NCBI RefSeq assembly: GCF_028858725.1
Contig: NC_084774.1
Coordinates: forward strand, 7,414,001 to 7,478,000
Direction: 5' to 3'
DNA length: 64,000 bases
Origin: Colius striatus
Lineage: Eukaryota > Chordata > Aves > Coliiformes > Coliidae
The translations under genes and the position numbers were made by a program. The notes below the pieces were generated by a model. That model worked only from the letters and a program-made list of their open reading frames with translations, ran no database searches and had not been told where the DNA came from. Shown here piece after piece: positions 1-11,300 of the stretch; within the stretch, counting starts at the first letter, position 1, and each line of letters begins with the position of its first letter.

Positions 1-3000
1 CTGCACTGGGGAAGTTAATGCTGCAGGGTGAAGCAGAACTCACAGTCACTACTAAGTGGGAAACCAATCAACTCAGAGCAATATGAAGGATTTCTTCTTA
101 AAAGTTTATTTGACCTTTTGCAAAATATGTGGAATTTCAATGTGTAAATGACTAATCACAGTCCTGAAGATATGTGAGGAATGTTCTTCAAAATACAGCA
201 AAATCCATATTGGCATTAAGTACAGCACACCACATGTTCCCCACGTCAATCTCTCCCTTTTCCTACAGTAGCCACAGCTCAGCCTGGGACACACTGCGTG
301 GTCTACCCCAGAAACCACCAGTTTCAGTTGATTTGGGAGTTTTTTTGTTTGTTTTCTCCCCACTATCATGCAACAGCAATCTCTTAGGAGCAGTGAAGCA
401 CTGGACAGCTCTTCCTGACACTGAAGGGTTTTTTTGCATGCTACAGGAGATGTTTCTGTAGATTTAAATAAACCACACCCAGTAAAGTTGGAATTGTTGG
501 CAACTATGGGAAGTTAATTTATACCACCCTGCCAGAAAACTGGGTGTTTTTGTACATGGATCAACAGACATATAATAGACAACTCTACACTGCTCGGGTG
601 GCTGCAGCTTCAGGTTGTCAAAGCCTTTTAAATAACACTGACATTCCCAAACATGGAATGGGACATGGCCCATGTGACAGTTGCTACTACAAAACTCATT
701 GCTTATATGGCAACAACTTGTTTATCATTTCTGATAATGCAGTTTAGTGACTGAAGCCAAGAAAACCACATCACATGATCACAAGGCCTCTGAAGAGCTT
801 AAGCAATGAAAAATGAAGTTTGTAAGGAACATGCTGGTGAGGCGGCTGGAGCATTGTTTACTTCTACAAAATCTACACTTAACTCAGGCACTGAGCTACC
901 AACCTTACACTTAACCACCCAGGGCCTGGTTTCCAGGAGAACTTAAAGAGGTTTCTATGCCTTTATCAATGTTAAGTGGACCTCAATGTCTCACAAACTT
1001 CAAAGTGCCTCAAATTCAGCTGTAAGATTTCTCCAGGTGCACAGGTTCATTTCTGACAGACTCAGGGCTTTCATTCTTGTCAGTATTGAGCAATAGCGTT
1101 CCTCTACCACTCCCTAAATCCCAATCAGGACTCTCATTGTTCAGACAAGAAGTTTTCAGGCTGACATCTAACAGCCTAAAGAAAATTCTAAAAGGACAAT
1201 GAAAACCTAACAGTAAGTTTACAACTGCCTGTTTATCAGACAAGCCTCTACAATCCTGTAAGAAATGACCAATAGGCTGAGAGTGATTGCTGTAGCCTTA
1301 TTCCTGACTGTCTCCTTTCAAGATCCCAGTCTGACAGACTCCTGATGGAGAACATCTCACACACACTGCTCCGTTTGCATTTTAATGCAAATGTCACCTA
1401 CCACACTATTATGTCAGGAAACCTGACCCTTACACTAAAATCCTCTACCAGGAAAACGAGATGCAGACCCAAATTCCTGTCATGTGTATGAGCAGTTGGA
1501 GTTTCCTACTGCTAAGGACAGAGTCCCAACTACAACATTTTTTGGGGAAGAGTATACATGTTCAATCCCTCCAGCTGAAGATATTCCACCCCCCCAAAAA
1601 AAATCACTCAAGATAGCAAGTCAAGCATTGTCATTTCACATGAAAACTTCTGAAGTAAACTCAGTCTTCAAATGCCCTGACTGCTATATAATAGCAAGTC
1701 ACAGTTGCTCCTGCTTGTGTTTGATCCTTTGTAGATCTAGTCTAACACATCCAGCCACACAAGGCTCTCAGTAAGGATACATAATGCTAAGACCAGTCCC
1801 CTGGAAAGAGACCTGGAGGACTTGTCAGTAAAGTTGGGCTGCAGTTCAGTTCCACTTCAAATATTCCATTGAAACTAGCGGACTCTGACACCTATTAAAA
1901 GGTAACGTGGGCTTCAGCTCAAAGCCCTGAACAAGACAGACTGACTGTGGGCAGCAATGTGACAAGTTCTTCTAAGACATGACTAATGTGGCTCTGTCTT
2001 CCTCAAGAGGCTTTTACCACAGGGATGTGCTCTATTGTCATTGGCTCCTGCACACTTACCAAAAGAATGGCTCCTGATGTGGAAAGGGGGAAGTGAAGTT
2101 TGTGATGTTAATTTTTTTCTCTGCTCTGAAGTGTATTTCAGTACTGATTCATAACAAGCCAAAGGAAATCATCAGACTGTTTACCATTGAGAGCACATCC
2201 TACTTTTCACTGTTGTGTCTATCAAACCTGGTAAACCATTCCCTTAACTCAGCACTAAATTTAGACTATGGGTTTAATGCAGGAAGTAATCTGTGAGTGG
2301 AATTTCTCTACCCTCTCACTAAAATGTGCACATGAACAAAGTACACCTGAAGAATGCTTTTTATGCTTCAAGAGCCAACTGTAAACACCAGGACATGTAA
2401 ACAAAACCAATTCAGAGTTGTTCTAGTTTCCTCACAGCCTGCAAAGCTTCTAGGAGCCTTTCTATTGCAACCATCTTATCTTCTTATGGAATGTGATTAT
2501 TACATAGAAAAAGCCTGCTTGTTGAAGTCCAAAGGCAAGCAGCTCCAACAGAGTTTACATTTTGCCATTGAAAGGTCAATTTTATCTTTGATCTGCACTT
2601 TGCCAATAGTGGTCTAATCTGTAGACAAGTCATCCGTGCAGCATCCCGTTTACAAATGAAATTGTTTAGTTTAGAAATGGTGCAAAGCTTGTTTTATCAA
2701 GCTCACTGACATATTTATCTTTAGATGTAAGTCAGTTCATGGCAGTCAATGGGTTCATATAAGGACACATGAAGGAAGAAATCAGAGGGAACTGCAAAGA
2801 CATAAAGACCTAGTGGATAAAAGAGATCCAGAAACTAGTTTAACATTCCGATTATACAGGCAAAATACCAACACAGAGCATTTTAATGTTGTTTCTCATC
2901 AAATAGCTTTCCTCTGTAATGTAACTAATTTATGTACAGCTTAAATGTATCTCAAAGATTACTGAAGACTGAGCTCCTCTGAAGCTCATTGGCTTAGTTT

Positions 3001-6000
3001 TGACATAGAAATTCAGTATACAGGGGCTTGAGCCATTTAGTTAATTCCTCTTAATATCTGTACTGTCAGTAGGTTTGCTAAGAAACACAAAGCATTATTC
3101 AATAACATGGATTTAATAGCACTTAAATGCAGTAAGAAAATAGTATCTGCAATCCAAATTATCTGCAATCAACAGTAAGCCTACCATGATTTTATTCACA
3201 GGGTGCTACATAAAGGAGCACTTACAATCCTTAGTTGATTCTCCATTGCTTACCTTGTTAGAAGCTTGGAGAGAGCTTTGCAGAGCTATGCTGGCTTGAG
3301 CTCCAAAAGAGGGAAGTGTTTGCCAGAAGGAAAAAAGATACAAGGAAAGGAGTGATGTTTGAAAAGGTAAAGAAGCAACTATCAGTTATCACTGGTCCCT
3401 CCCACAGAGGAGATGAAAGCCACGCTCTAACAATGGATCAGTGTGCCACAGTCCGAAACAAGCAAAGCCTACAGCTAAAAATACTCCTAGGCCACAAACA
3501 GAAGCCGTCTAACAAAGGTTACCTGCAGCTAGGAGCAAAACACACAAAGGTGATGAGCAGGAGCCAACAGGAATGATCTATTCTAGGACTAATGAAGCCA
3601 TGCCATGTTGGCAAGGGAGAAAGAGGGAAGATGGAAAAGGGAGCAGAGACGTGCAGACCACAGCCATGGAGGAGGCCTGGAAGTTGCCCATTCTAAGCAG
3701 AAGATTCTCATATTAGATGCATCAATGCATTTCAAATTCTTAAGATACTGTCTTCTTAAGAATCTGTCAAACCACAACTTAGTAGCTCTCCAAAAAGAAG
3801 TGGCTGGACATTATTTACAAGAAGCAATAGCCACCATGGCCAATAGTACTAGCTGTCAGGAGTTTGAATCACTTTAAATCCCACACTCAAAATGCAATTT
3901 TTAAGTGATTTCTTTTGACCATCTTCTATATAGCCTAGAACTCTTTCCATCTCTCACAAATGCAGAATAGCAAGTATGCAGGCACTAAAAGTTACAAGGG
4001 CTTAGTTCCCACTCCCAGAAGCTTTACAATGGTGTAGACATATTACAAAGCATCAAAGGTAGAGCTGTGAACCTGTAAAATGCCATCAGTTTCCAACTGC
4101 CTTGTTACTTTCAGTGGAAGACACAGTAAGAAGGTGCTAGTGTGACCATCCTGGGAATAGCACCTCACGTCAGTACACCCACAGATCTTTCCAGATGGAC
4201 ACGCAGAACTAGAAGTTTACATCCCAGTAACAGCTGAGGAGCAAAACATACAGATAATGCTCTTCAGAAGATTGCAGGTGCTTGAGAACTACATCTTAAC
4301 TACTCAGCAGCTACTACCTCTGCTTCATAGCCTTTGTTCTTTCCAATCTCACTGAGACGTTTAGGACAAAGCCAAACCAGATTAGAAGTGAAGTCTGCAG
4401 AAATCAAATGAAAACTGACACTGCAAATAATCGGGCTTATATAACACATTGAACCAACAAGACAATACTAATAAGCCTATGCTGGCCTGAAGTCTGCTGT
4501 TCTCCACGACCTGCTCTTCTGATGCTAATTAAGTCATTGATTTTTATGGACTGTTTTTCTCTTTATAGCAAGCATGAGAATCTATCAGACAAATGCTTCC
4601 ACTCGGTAAAAAAGAATGGGTGAGAAAGCAGTGTGGTTACTGGTTTGACATACTGGTCCCTCATGAGTCGAGAAGAGAGGCAGGTTAACAGACCTGCACG
4701 TTTCACTGAGAGGAGTGAATGTAAAACCAGATTTGGTGAAATGAGATGCAAATCATACTCTTCAGTTGCAAACTCTTTAAGTGCATTCACATTGTAACAG
4801 GAAAAGCAGCAGACTAGTGCAGAATTTGTAGTTCAATTTTCCAGCAGTATGTGAACATACCTTATTTGATTTCTGGAGGGGTAATTAATTCCACAATTAA
4901 ACATTCACATGAGGTAAGTGGTATTTCAAATTACAGTTCTATAGTTGCAGAGAGTAAGAGCTTTGGAGATAACTATTTCTAAAACAAATGGAAAATCCCT
5001 CTCCATAACTCAGGCACACACATGCTGACACAAGTATCTGCATGATATTGATGGCATTCACTGGCAAGTAGACATTGCTCTCAATATTCTTTACAGGAAA
5101 GGAATCAATTCTCTCTAAATGGAGAGCTGATTTATTGTAGTATTAAGCATTTCACTTCATTAGTTGTGTTTCTCTATTTTAGTTCCCTCAAAGGCTAACC
5201 GTGCATCATTAAATAACTGATTAGAAAATGAATGTGACTGGGAAGATCTGAGCAGTGTTCCACAACTGCCAAGAGCTTGGGTGTAACAAGTAGTTCAGTA
5301 TACTGCAAACACAACGAGGGGAAAAGGAGAGTGACTTCATAGTTAGGATATTCCTGCTGACCTTGTGCAGCACACAGCTTTAGCCTCCTGTGCATTTACT
5401 GATTAACCGTGCACTCTGGCCTTACGGTTAAAGCTTTATGCAGACGTTCAGATAAAATTAACATTCTCTAAGGCTGTGCCTAAACCTGCTCTGGCCATCT
5501 TCTGCCATCATTACTTGCTCCTCCTTAAAACTGACCAATATAATTTTTAGTAAGGTGCCATTCAGTAGTTTTCAGTCTCCATAGACAGAGATGACATGTC
5601 TATGTCAAGTATCAACAGTGTGTAGGAACACTGCTGCTGGACACACCACTTCCAGTTAGTGTCAGGTAGCCTTGTTCTTCTTAATGTCGTCTAAAGGAGG
5701 GAGCACAGGCTGGAAAGTCCTGCATGCCTGTGGCACTTGGTGGAAGTCAGCTGCAGGTGGAGACAAGCACACAGCTCCACAGCACCATATACTTACACAG
5801 TAACACCTTTTTGTTCCATCTAGCAGGATTGGTTTTGGCAAGAGTCCAGGTGGAAATAGTGAGTTATCCCAAAAAATCTTCCCTCAGGCATAAAGTTCGT
5901 GCCAAACTAATGAATTCATATCACAGGTAAATCACTCTTGTTAATAATAAACTGAGAGTATTTATATTACAGGGTGGGGCAAAAAGTGCAGCCATATAAA

Positions 6001-7667
6001 TGACACACAACTATAATGCCCAGTCCTACTGAGATGCTTTGGGATATCAGAAGGATTACAGTACCAACTTTTTACCTCACTATTCAAATCATTATTTATT
6101 TAACTCCGCCTCATCTGAGTTTATTCACATGCAGCCCAAAAAGCTGCATACTGGCAAAGGCAAAAAAAAGAAAGGCTCCACATCAAAATAGCAGAGATCA
6201 GAACATGCGGTACTGACATAATGAGGTTGAGAGAACTGCACCAGGCCCATCTGTGCAACGAGTCTATCACTTTATTAGTACCCATTTAATAAACAAAAGA
6301 ATATACTGGCTAGATTTTTGCAACTTTTAAAGATGAAGGGTGAAAAAGGCATTCTTCCTTGTTTTCATTTCCAGTTTGTGTCTTATTATTTTAAAACAAA
6401 AGCAAGCTCTTCTCTCTGTAAAAAAGCATTAACATTCCTGACTGAGGTGTCTTGCAGCAGTCAGAGTGTAAAGACACAAATATTCCAACTGCTACTGAAG
6501 TTACAAAACCTTACAAACCTTCTCCAACTCTCTGATATTTTTAGGCAGGAATTTAGCATTTCAAGTGATCTAGGTGAACCTGCTTCTGCAGGGGGGTTGG
6601 ACTAGATGATCTCTAAAGGTCCCTTCCAACCCCTACCATTCTATGATTCTATGATGTGTGTCTCCCTACCACCAGAAAAGGTATTTTAGCTATTCATAAA
6701 GAATTCTGCTGAAAGCAACCACTTTATATTGTGACCTCTGCATCAGATGCATTTTTGCTCCCAGAGGCTAAGACGGTGAAATCTGATCATCCCAATTGGT
6801 ATCTGACTAGACATACCTCAAAAGATACCTATGGCTGGCTTGAACCAACCTTCCTTCCCTCTGGAGTCCTCCCTAAAGGCATCTCTACTCCCAAATGGAT
6901 ACAAATGATCAAAATCGGGCAGGAATCATAAATAAAAAATGATTTTGTCTCCCTCTAAAGCGTTCCCATGCCCGTGATCGCCTCTGCTCATACAATGGGC
7001 ATGGAACTAGCACCTCCCCTCTCCCGCTGACAGGGCCCAGCATCTCGGCTATGCAATCAGCTCCTGCTTTGCTGAAGCGGCGGGGACACCCAGCCCCTCT
7101 CTTGGTTTGGGGCCGCGAATACAAGAGCCTTGGGGAAGAGAAGGAAGGGCCGTGACTGTGACCCGGCCCGGCGCGTAGGAGCACGCTATCCTTCCTCTCG
7201 CGGCCGCCAGGCACGGTGGCCCTTCCCCGCCGCGGTACAGGTGTGCGCGGCCGGGCGCGCCCGCCGCGGAGCAAGTGACTCACTCGGGGCGGGGCAGGGC
7301 CGGGCGCTCGGGGAGGAGGCGGCACCGCCCGCCCGGGCTCCGCAGCGGCTGCTGAGGGAGGGTCACACCGTTACTCGGAGCGGGGAGGAGGGAGGGAGGC
7401 AGGACCCACCGCCTCCCGCTCCCCACTGCGCGCACGGACCCCGTGGCCCGCTGCGGCCTCGGACGCCCGTCCCCGCCTCGGGGCTGCGCCGGCTCAGCCG
7501 GCGGGAGGAGCGGGGCCCGGCCGGCGGGGGGCAGGCCGGGGAGGCCTCCCCCGCACGCTCCCGCGGGCGCCAGCGGGGGCCGCAGCGGCCCAGCCCCGTT
7601 GGCGGCGGCAAGGAAGTGGCGGGGCGGGGAGCCGGTGCGGCCGGCGGGAGGGGCCCGGGACCCTCAC
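1..7667 (-). other. YWHAB: Probable YWHAB intron 1 (5' part, runs off the left edge)
   Basis: This stretch lies downstream, on the minus strand, of the splice donor at 7668/7667 and shows no coding exon. I looked in both strands for the conserved opening of 14-3-3 beta and for its helical repeats and found none. All reading frames are under 100 codons and look random. The base composition is AT-leaning, with scattered polyA and polyT runs. Recognisable content is limited to a CR1 tail at 6566-6655, an inverted POU octamer-like pair at 1374-1392 and a mariner-like terminus at about 5968. A long first intron after a non-coding exon fits YWHAB in other vertebrates, as I recall it. The assignment is inferred from gene order, not from protein sequence. 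Confidence 0.5.
6566..6655 (+). mobile_element. CR1 LINE 3' tail fragment
   Basis: This is the last 90 bases or so of an avian CR1 retrotransposon. It has the characteristic block containing GGTTGGACTAGATGATCTC, then the CCCTTCCAACCCC segment, and ends in two copies of an ATTCTATG-like octamer. It is 5'-truncated, as most CR1 copies are, and lies antisense to the presumed YWHAB transcript. The terminal octamers are well preserved, so it is not among the oldest copies. Confidence 0.9.
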
Positions 7668-7790
7668 CTGGCGGCGGCCTGGCCTGGCCTGGATCCCGGC
7701 GGGCGAAGCGACTCGGAGCGCGGCGGCCGCTCGGCGCACGCACACACACCCTGCGGCGCTCCGGCCCCGTTTCCGGCGCCGCCGCCACGC
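7668..7790 (-). other. YWHAB: Probable non-coding first exon of YWHAB (14-3-3 beta/alpha)
   Basis: Read on the minus strand, the GC-rich sequence ends in CAG followed by GTGAGGG at 7667-7661, a near-consensus 5' splice site. The exon has no ATG on the minus strand, so it would be pure 5' untranslated leader. A CCAAT box 45-70 bases further upstream and ETS and GC boxes suit a start near 7750-7790; the exact start cannot be read. YWHAB encodes a dimeric phosphoserine/phosphothreonine-binding adaptor of the cytosol. In mammals it is the neighbour of RIMS4 in head-to-head orientation, which is the arrangement here. No coding sequence is present to prove identity; another minus-strand gene is possible. 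Confidence 0.5.
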
Positions 7791-7792
7791 CC

Positions 7793-7838
7793 CTTCCGGC
7801 GCTAGGGGGCGCCACCGCCCCTCCCGCCTCCCCATTGG
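7793..7838 (-). promoter_or_regulatory. ETS, CTCF-like and CCAAT elements of the presumed YWHAB promoter
   Basis: Within 46 bases the minus strand carries CCAAT (complement of 7834-7838) and CCGGAAG (complement of 7793-7799, an ETS/GABP-type site). Between them, GGCGCTAGGGGGCGCC at 7798-7813 resembles the core of the CTCF motif, whose centre is typically AGGGGGC or AGAGGGC. ETS and CCAAT sites at such spacing are common in TATA-less housekeeping promoters. Motif matches are by eye only. Confidence 0.45.
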
Positions 7839-7858
7839 GCCGCGGCGGCGGGCGGCCG

Positions 7859-7872
7859 GTTGCTATGGCGAC
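7859..7872. promoter_or_regulatory. RFX X-box-like palindrome
   Basis: GTTGCTATGGCGAC differs at two positions from the palindromic X-box GTTGCCATGGCAAC bound by RFX-family factors. It lies about 25 bases upstream of the CCAAT box on the minus strand, so it would sit in the proximal promoter of the leftward transcript. Occupancy cannot be judged from sequence. Confidence 0.45.
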
Positions 7873-8310
7873 ACCCCCCCCCCGCGCCGCCCCGCCGCCT
7901 CGCTGAGGGCAGCAGCGCGCGCCGCCATGGCCGCCTCCTCCCGCCCGCCTCAGCGCTGCCCGGCCCGGTGCGGGGCAGGCCGAGGGGCTGTCAGCCCCTG
8001 CCCTAAGCCAGGGTGCCCAGTTCACCCTGCAGAGCTGGAGCTCTTTGTCTTCCGCCCGCCGGGCGGTGCGCGGGAGCGCTCGGTGGGGAGGGTCCGCAGG
8101 GGAGGGCTGAGCTGGCAGCACGGCCACAGCAACGAGCAGACGGCAGTCGTGGCTTCCTTGCCGTTCCTCGCCCTGTTCTGTGGCTGAGCCGCACGATAAG
8201 GCCGCCGCTGCAGGCCGCGGGCAGCGGGTGCCGTTCCTCACAGTCTCACAAGTTCACAAACGCTTTGAACTGCGGGATCACGTTTGATCGCTCTTTCAGC
8301 GGCGGCTCCC

Positions 8311-11300
8311 ACAGGTGCAGGTTCTCATGAAAGAGAACAAAACCCTTATCGGCTAGATAAGTTTTATGCAGCTGTAATAAATGACATTTCTTAGAGAAAT
8401 GGCTAGACACAGCATTTTTAGGCCATGAGGAAAAGTCTAGCTTGTTCTCCAAGAAGGAATCCAAGGAGAAGAGTTCAACTGAATCATGTAATCCTTTTGG
8501 GTGAGAACTGCCTGAGCACACAACATCCCCCCTGCCCCTCGCCTGCTCCCAAGTCTGAGGCTTAGAGCAGCACCACTTGTCAAGGCGTTATTATCAGGGC
8601 TGAAAGGCATTCTGTTCAATTACAGTACTCTGGAGCCTGGATTTCTCTTTCAGATACAATCTTGGTCCCGTCAAAGTCCCTGTCAGATTCCTTTTTAGTG
8701 ATGGATGGGTTTCATTAGTTTCCTGCTTAGTCTTGATCTGAAGGTTAATTACTTTGGAAAGTCAGGACAAAAATTACTTGGCACCCGTGAGTTCTCTTGA
8801 GTTGCAAACGCTGATTCAGCCACATCAGTTATTGCCATCTCTCTGTTTTTTCTTTTCTAGGCAAAACTTGGGTTTTGCCCTGATCTTCTCCATAGCCCCT
8901 ATTTTCCTGGTTTCTGTTGTTCCCAGTGTCCTTGCTGCGGCCTCAGGAGTGCTGATTCATGGCAGAATGACTTGTACTCAGTGCTCCTTTCACATATATC
9001 CCCATACAATACTTGATTTGTAGAAGTGTGCTGTCAACACCTCTCACCTTGCTGCCCACTCTAGCTCGTCACTGCCCTACTCGTGTTGTCACAGCTCATG
9101 CTTCCTACCTCCAGTGAGATGCACCCACCTCCCTTCATACTGCTCCTCCAGTTTGTCCAGATCAAATTCTGATCCTCACCTCTGAAGTCCTTGCAATCCT
9201 TCTCAGATGGTATTTTTGGACTCTGCATTCTGTATCTTCCTGCAAGATACAGGGAGAGCAATTCAGTACTGTGTACACACAAGCAAAGCAAAACAAGGAA
9301 TTCATTCTGCACTTCTCACTGCAGGCAGGTGCTCAGCCATCCCCAGGACAGCCAGGCTCTGTCACGTGTAATGGACATTTGGAAGACTGAACCTACTCCC
9401 CTTCCTCCCTCTTCCCCAGCTCTATGTGCCAAGCACGACAGCATATGGCCTGGGATATTCCTTGGGTCTGCTGGGGTTGGCCAACCCAGCCTCCTCACTG
9501 CTGGGATGGGGTGAGGAGCAGAAAAGGCCTTGGCTCTGTGCAAGCACTGCTCAGCAGTAACTAAAAATCTCTGTTATCAACAGTGTTTCCAGCACAAATC
9601 CAAAACACAGCCCCATACCAGCTGCTGTGAAGAAAATTACCTCTACCCCAGCCAAACCCAGCAGGGACCTGTGCTCTTCCCTCGGTGCATAACAGGCCTT
9701 ACTTTCAGAGCAGCCTCTCTGCAGACAGCTGAGGCACGCCAGGACAGTTTCTTTCTGTCTTTTGCAACTGCTTTTGCTACAGAGAGAGAATTTCAATCTT
9801 CAAAATGCTTCTCTAACATTAAGTTTACTTATTATCAACAATAGCTAAAAGAAACAGAACAGCCTCATTGTCAGAGCTGGCCTTTTGCTGAACAAGGAGG
9901 GCTGGGGATGCTCCCTGAGCAGGAGGCAACACTGAAAAATTCTTCCCAGCAGCTGTTCCAAGTGCTTGAGCTGCCTCAGTTGCTGCTCTCAGCCCCAAGA
10001 CATCTGCCCTCAGATGCCTCTTGCACGAGAAAGTGAACCTGAGCTTTGTTGCAAAATGCTGTGTTTAAATTGATAAACTTCTGTTTAGCAATAAAATCCT
10101 GATGAGTTGCTCGATTTTTGTGGCATTTGTGTCATCCTTTTTTGTTGAAAGCAGTCTGAGACGATGTGGATACCGGCAGCAAACAGTTGATGGCACTGCG
10201 TGATCACTGTCCCTGCAGCTGATGTCTCCCTGCCTACCCAGCAGGCTTTCTCTGAATGAAAAGGGAAGGTGTCACACTTTCATGCTGTAGAAAAACACTC
10301 ACAAAATGTCACTGTGACCTACTAAGTATATTTGACTTCATGAGTCTCCTGTTTCTCGTTTTCCCTACCTTCTGGTCTATGGACGAGAGCTTACAGCCTG
10401 GGTGTTTCAGTTGTTCTACAGCTGGGTCTCACAGATCAATGAATAATGTATTAGATGATGGATCATGAGTGGGATCAGTGTCGTGGCTCATGGCTGCTGT
10501 CCTGGCAGCCCGTCTGGAACTGATGGCTGGGATGTCCTGCAGCAGTCTGAAATTAGGGATGTCATCCTCCCTCAGTGCTGGTTGTGGTGCTGCTTTGAAC
10601 CGCACACAGTGGAGGTAAGAAGGAGGCTTGGAAGGAGGCAAGATGGAAGACAAAAAGGGGAAGCAATCAGTATAGCTTTAGTGAACACTTCTGCAGCAGG
10701 AAATTTAAAAAGCCTCAAGGGAAGGATTTCTGCATTTCATGTCTGTCTTGTATTTTCTGTGTACACAAGCTGCTTGTGACAGTGCAGACAGCTGTGGTGA
10801 AGGGACAACTAGGATTGGGTTAGTTAGAATTAAATTTACAGCCAAACTGGGATCAGGGATAAACATCTTGCATAGGATAGAATTAACATTAGCATTACTA
10901 TTAACTTTAATTAAAGCAACACTTACAGCAAAGAGCAGCAGGTTTTCCTCATGGTCCCTGCCAGCTAAAGGCTAGACTAAATAATACTTTGGGCATCTTT
11001 CAGTTCTTCCTCCTGTCCAAGGAATGCAAGTGGTTTAGTGCAGCTTTCCTATTAAATGCAATTTGGACTGAAGTCAAATGGCTGGTTTAATTTGAAGGTG
11101 CTTAAAGGTCTGAAGGTGACTTCAGAGAACACAGAGAAGAGCATAATTGCAAAGCAACAAAGCAACATTTGAGAAGTAACTGCGGGAGCATGAAAATATA
11201 AATGGCCTAAATAGTATAAAACAGTATGATGGGAAATATGGGAAGAAGAAATATCTTGGATGGGAATGGAATTTAGCTCCAGGAATTCAAATTTGGCAGC

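Larger units (their letters stand above)
6960..8310. promoter_or_regulatory. YWHAB: CpG island, presumed YWHAB promoter
   Basis: CpG dinucleotides and GC content rise sharply here against an AT-leaning background. The densest part is about 7070-8110, with repeated CGG/CCG, GC boxes and C- or G-runs such as the ten-C run at 7874-7883. No TATA box is visible. An inverted CCAAT box (7834-7838), ETS-type CTTCCGG (7793-7799), a CTCF-like core (7798-7816) and an X-box-like palindrome (7859-7872) cluster just upstream of the minus-strand exon ending at 7668. This is the architecture of a housekeeping promoter firing to the left. The island continues about 400 bp to the right, so divergent transcription is possible. 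Confidence 0.9.

Noticed and set aside
7130-8241. Long overlapping open frames of 258 (plus) and 292 (minus) codons in the left CpG island
   Set aside because: They overlap each other on opposite strands in extreme GC content, consist mostly of Arg, Pro, Gly and Ala, and cross the presumed promoter. Stop codons are rare in such sequence.
10600-10625. Strong splice-donor-like AGGTAAGA in intergenic DNA
   Set aside because: Such matches occur by chance every few kb, and no convincing acceptor or conserved frame accompanies it.
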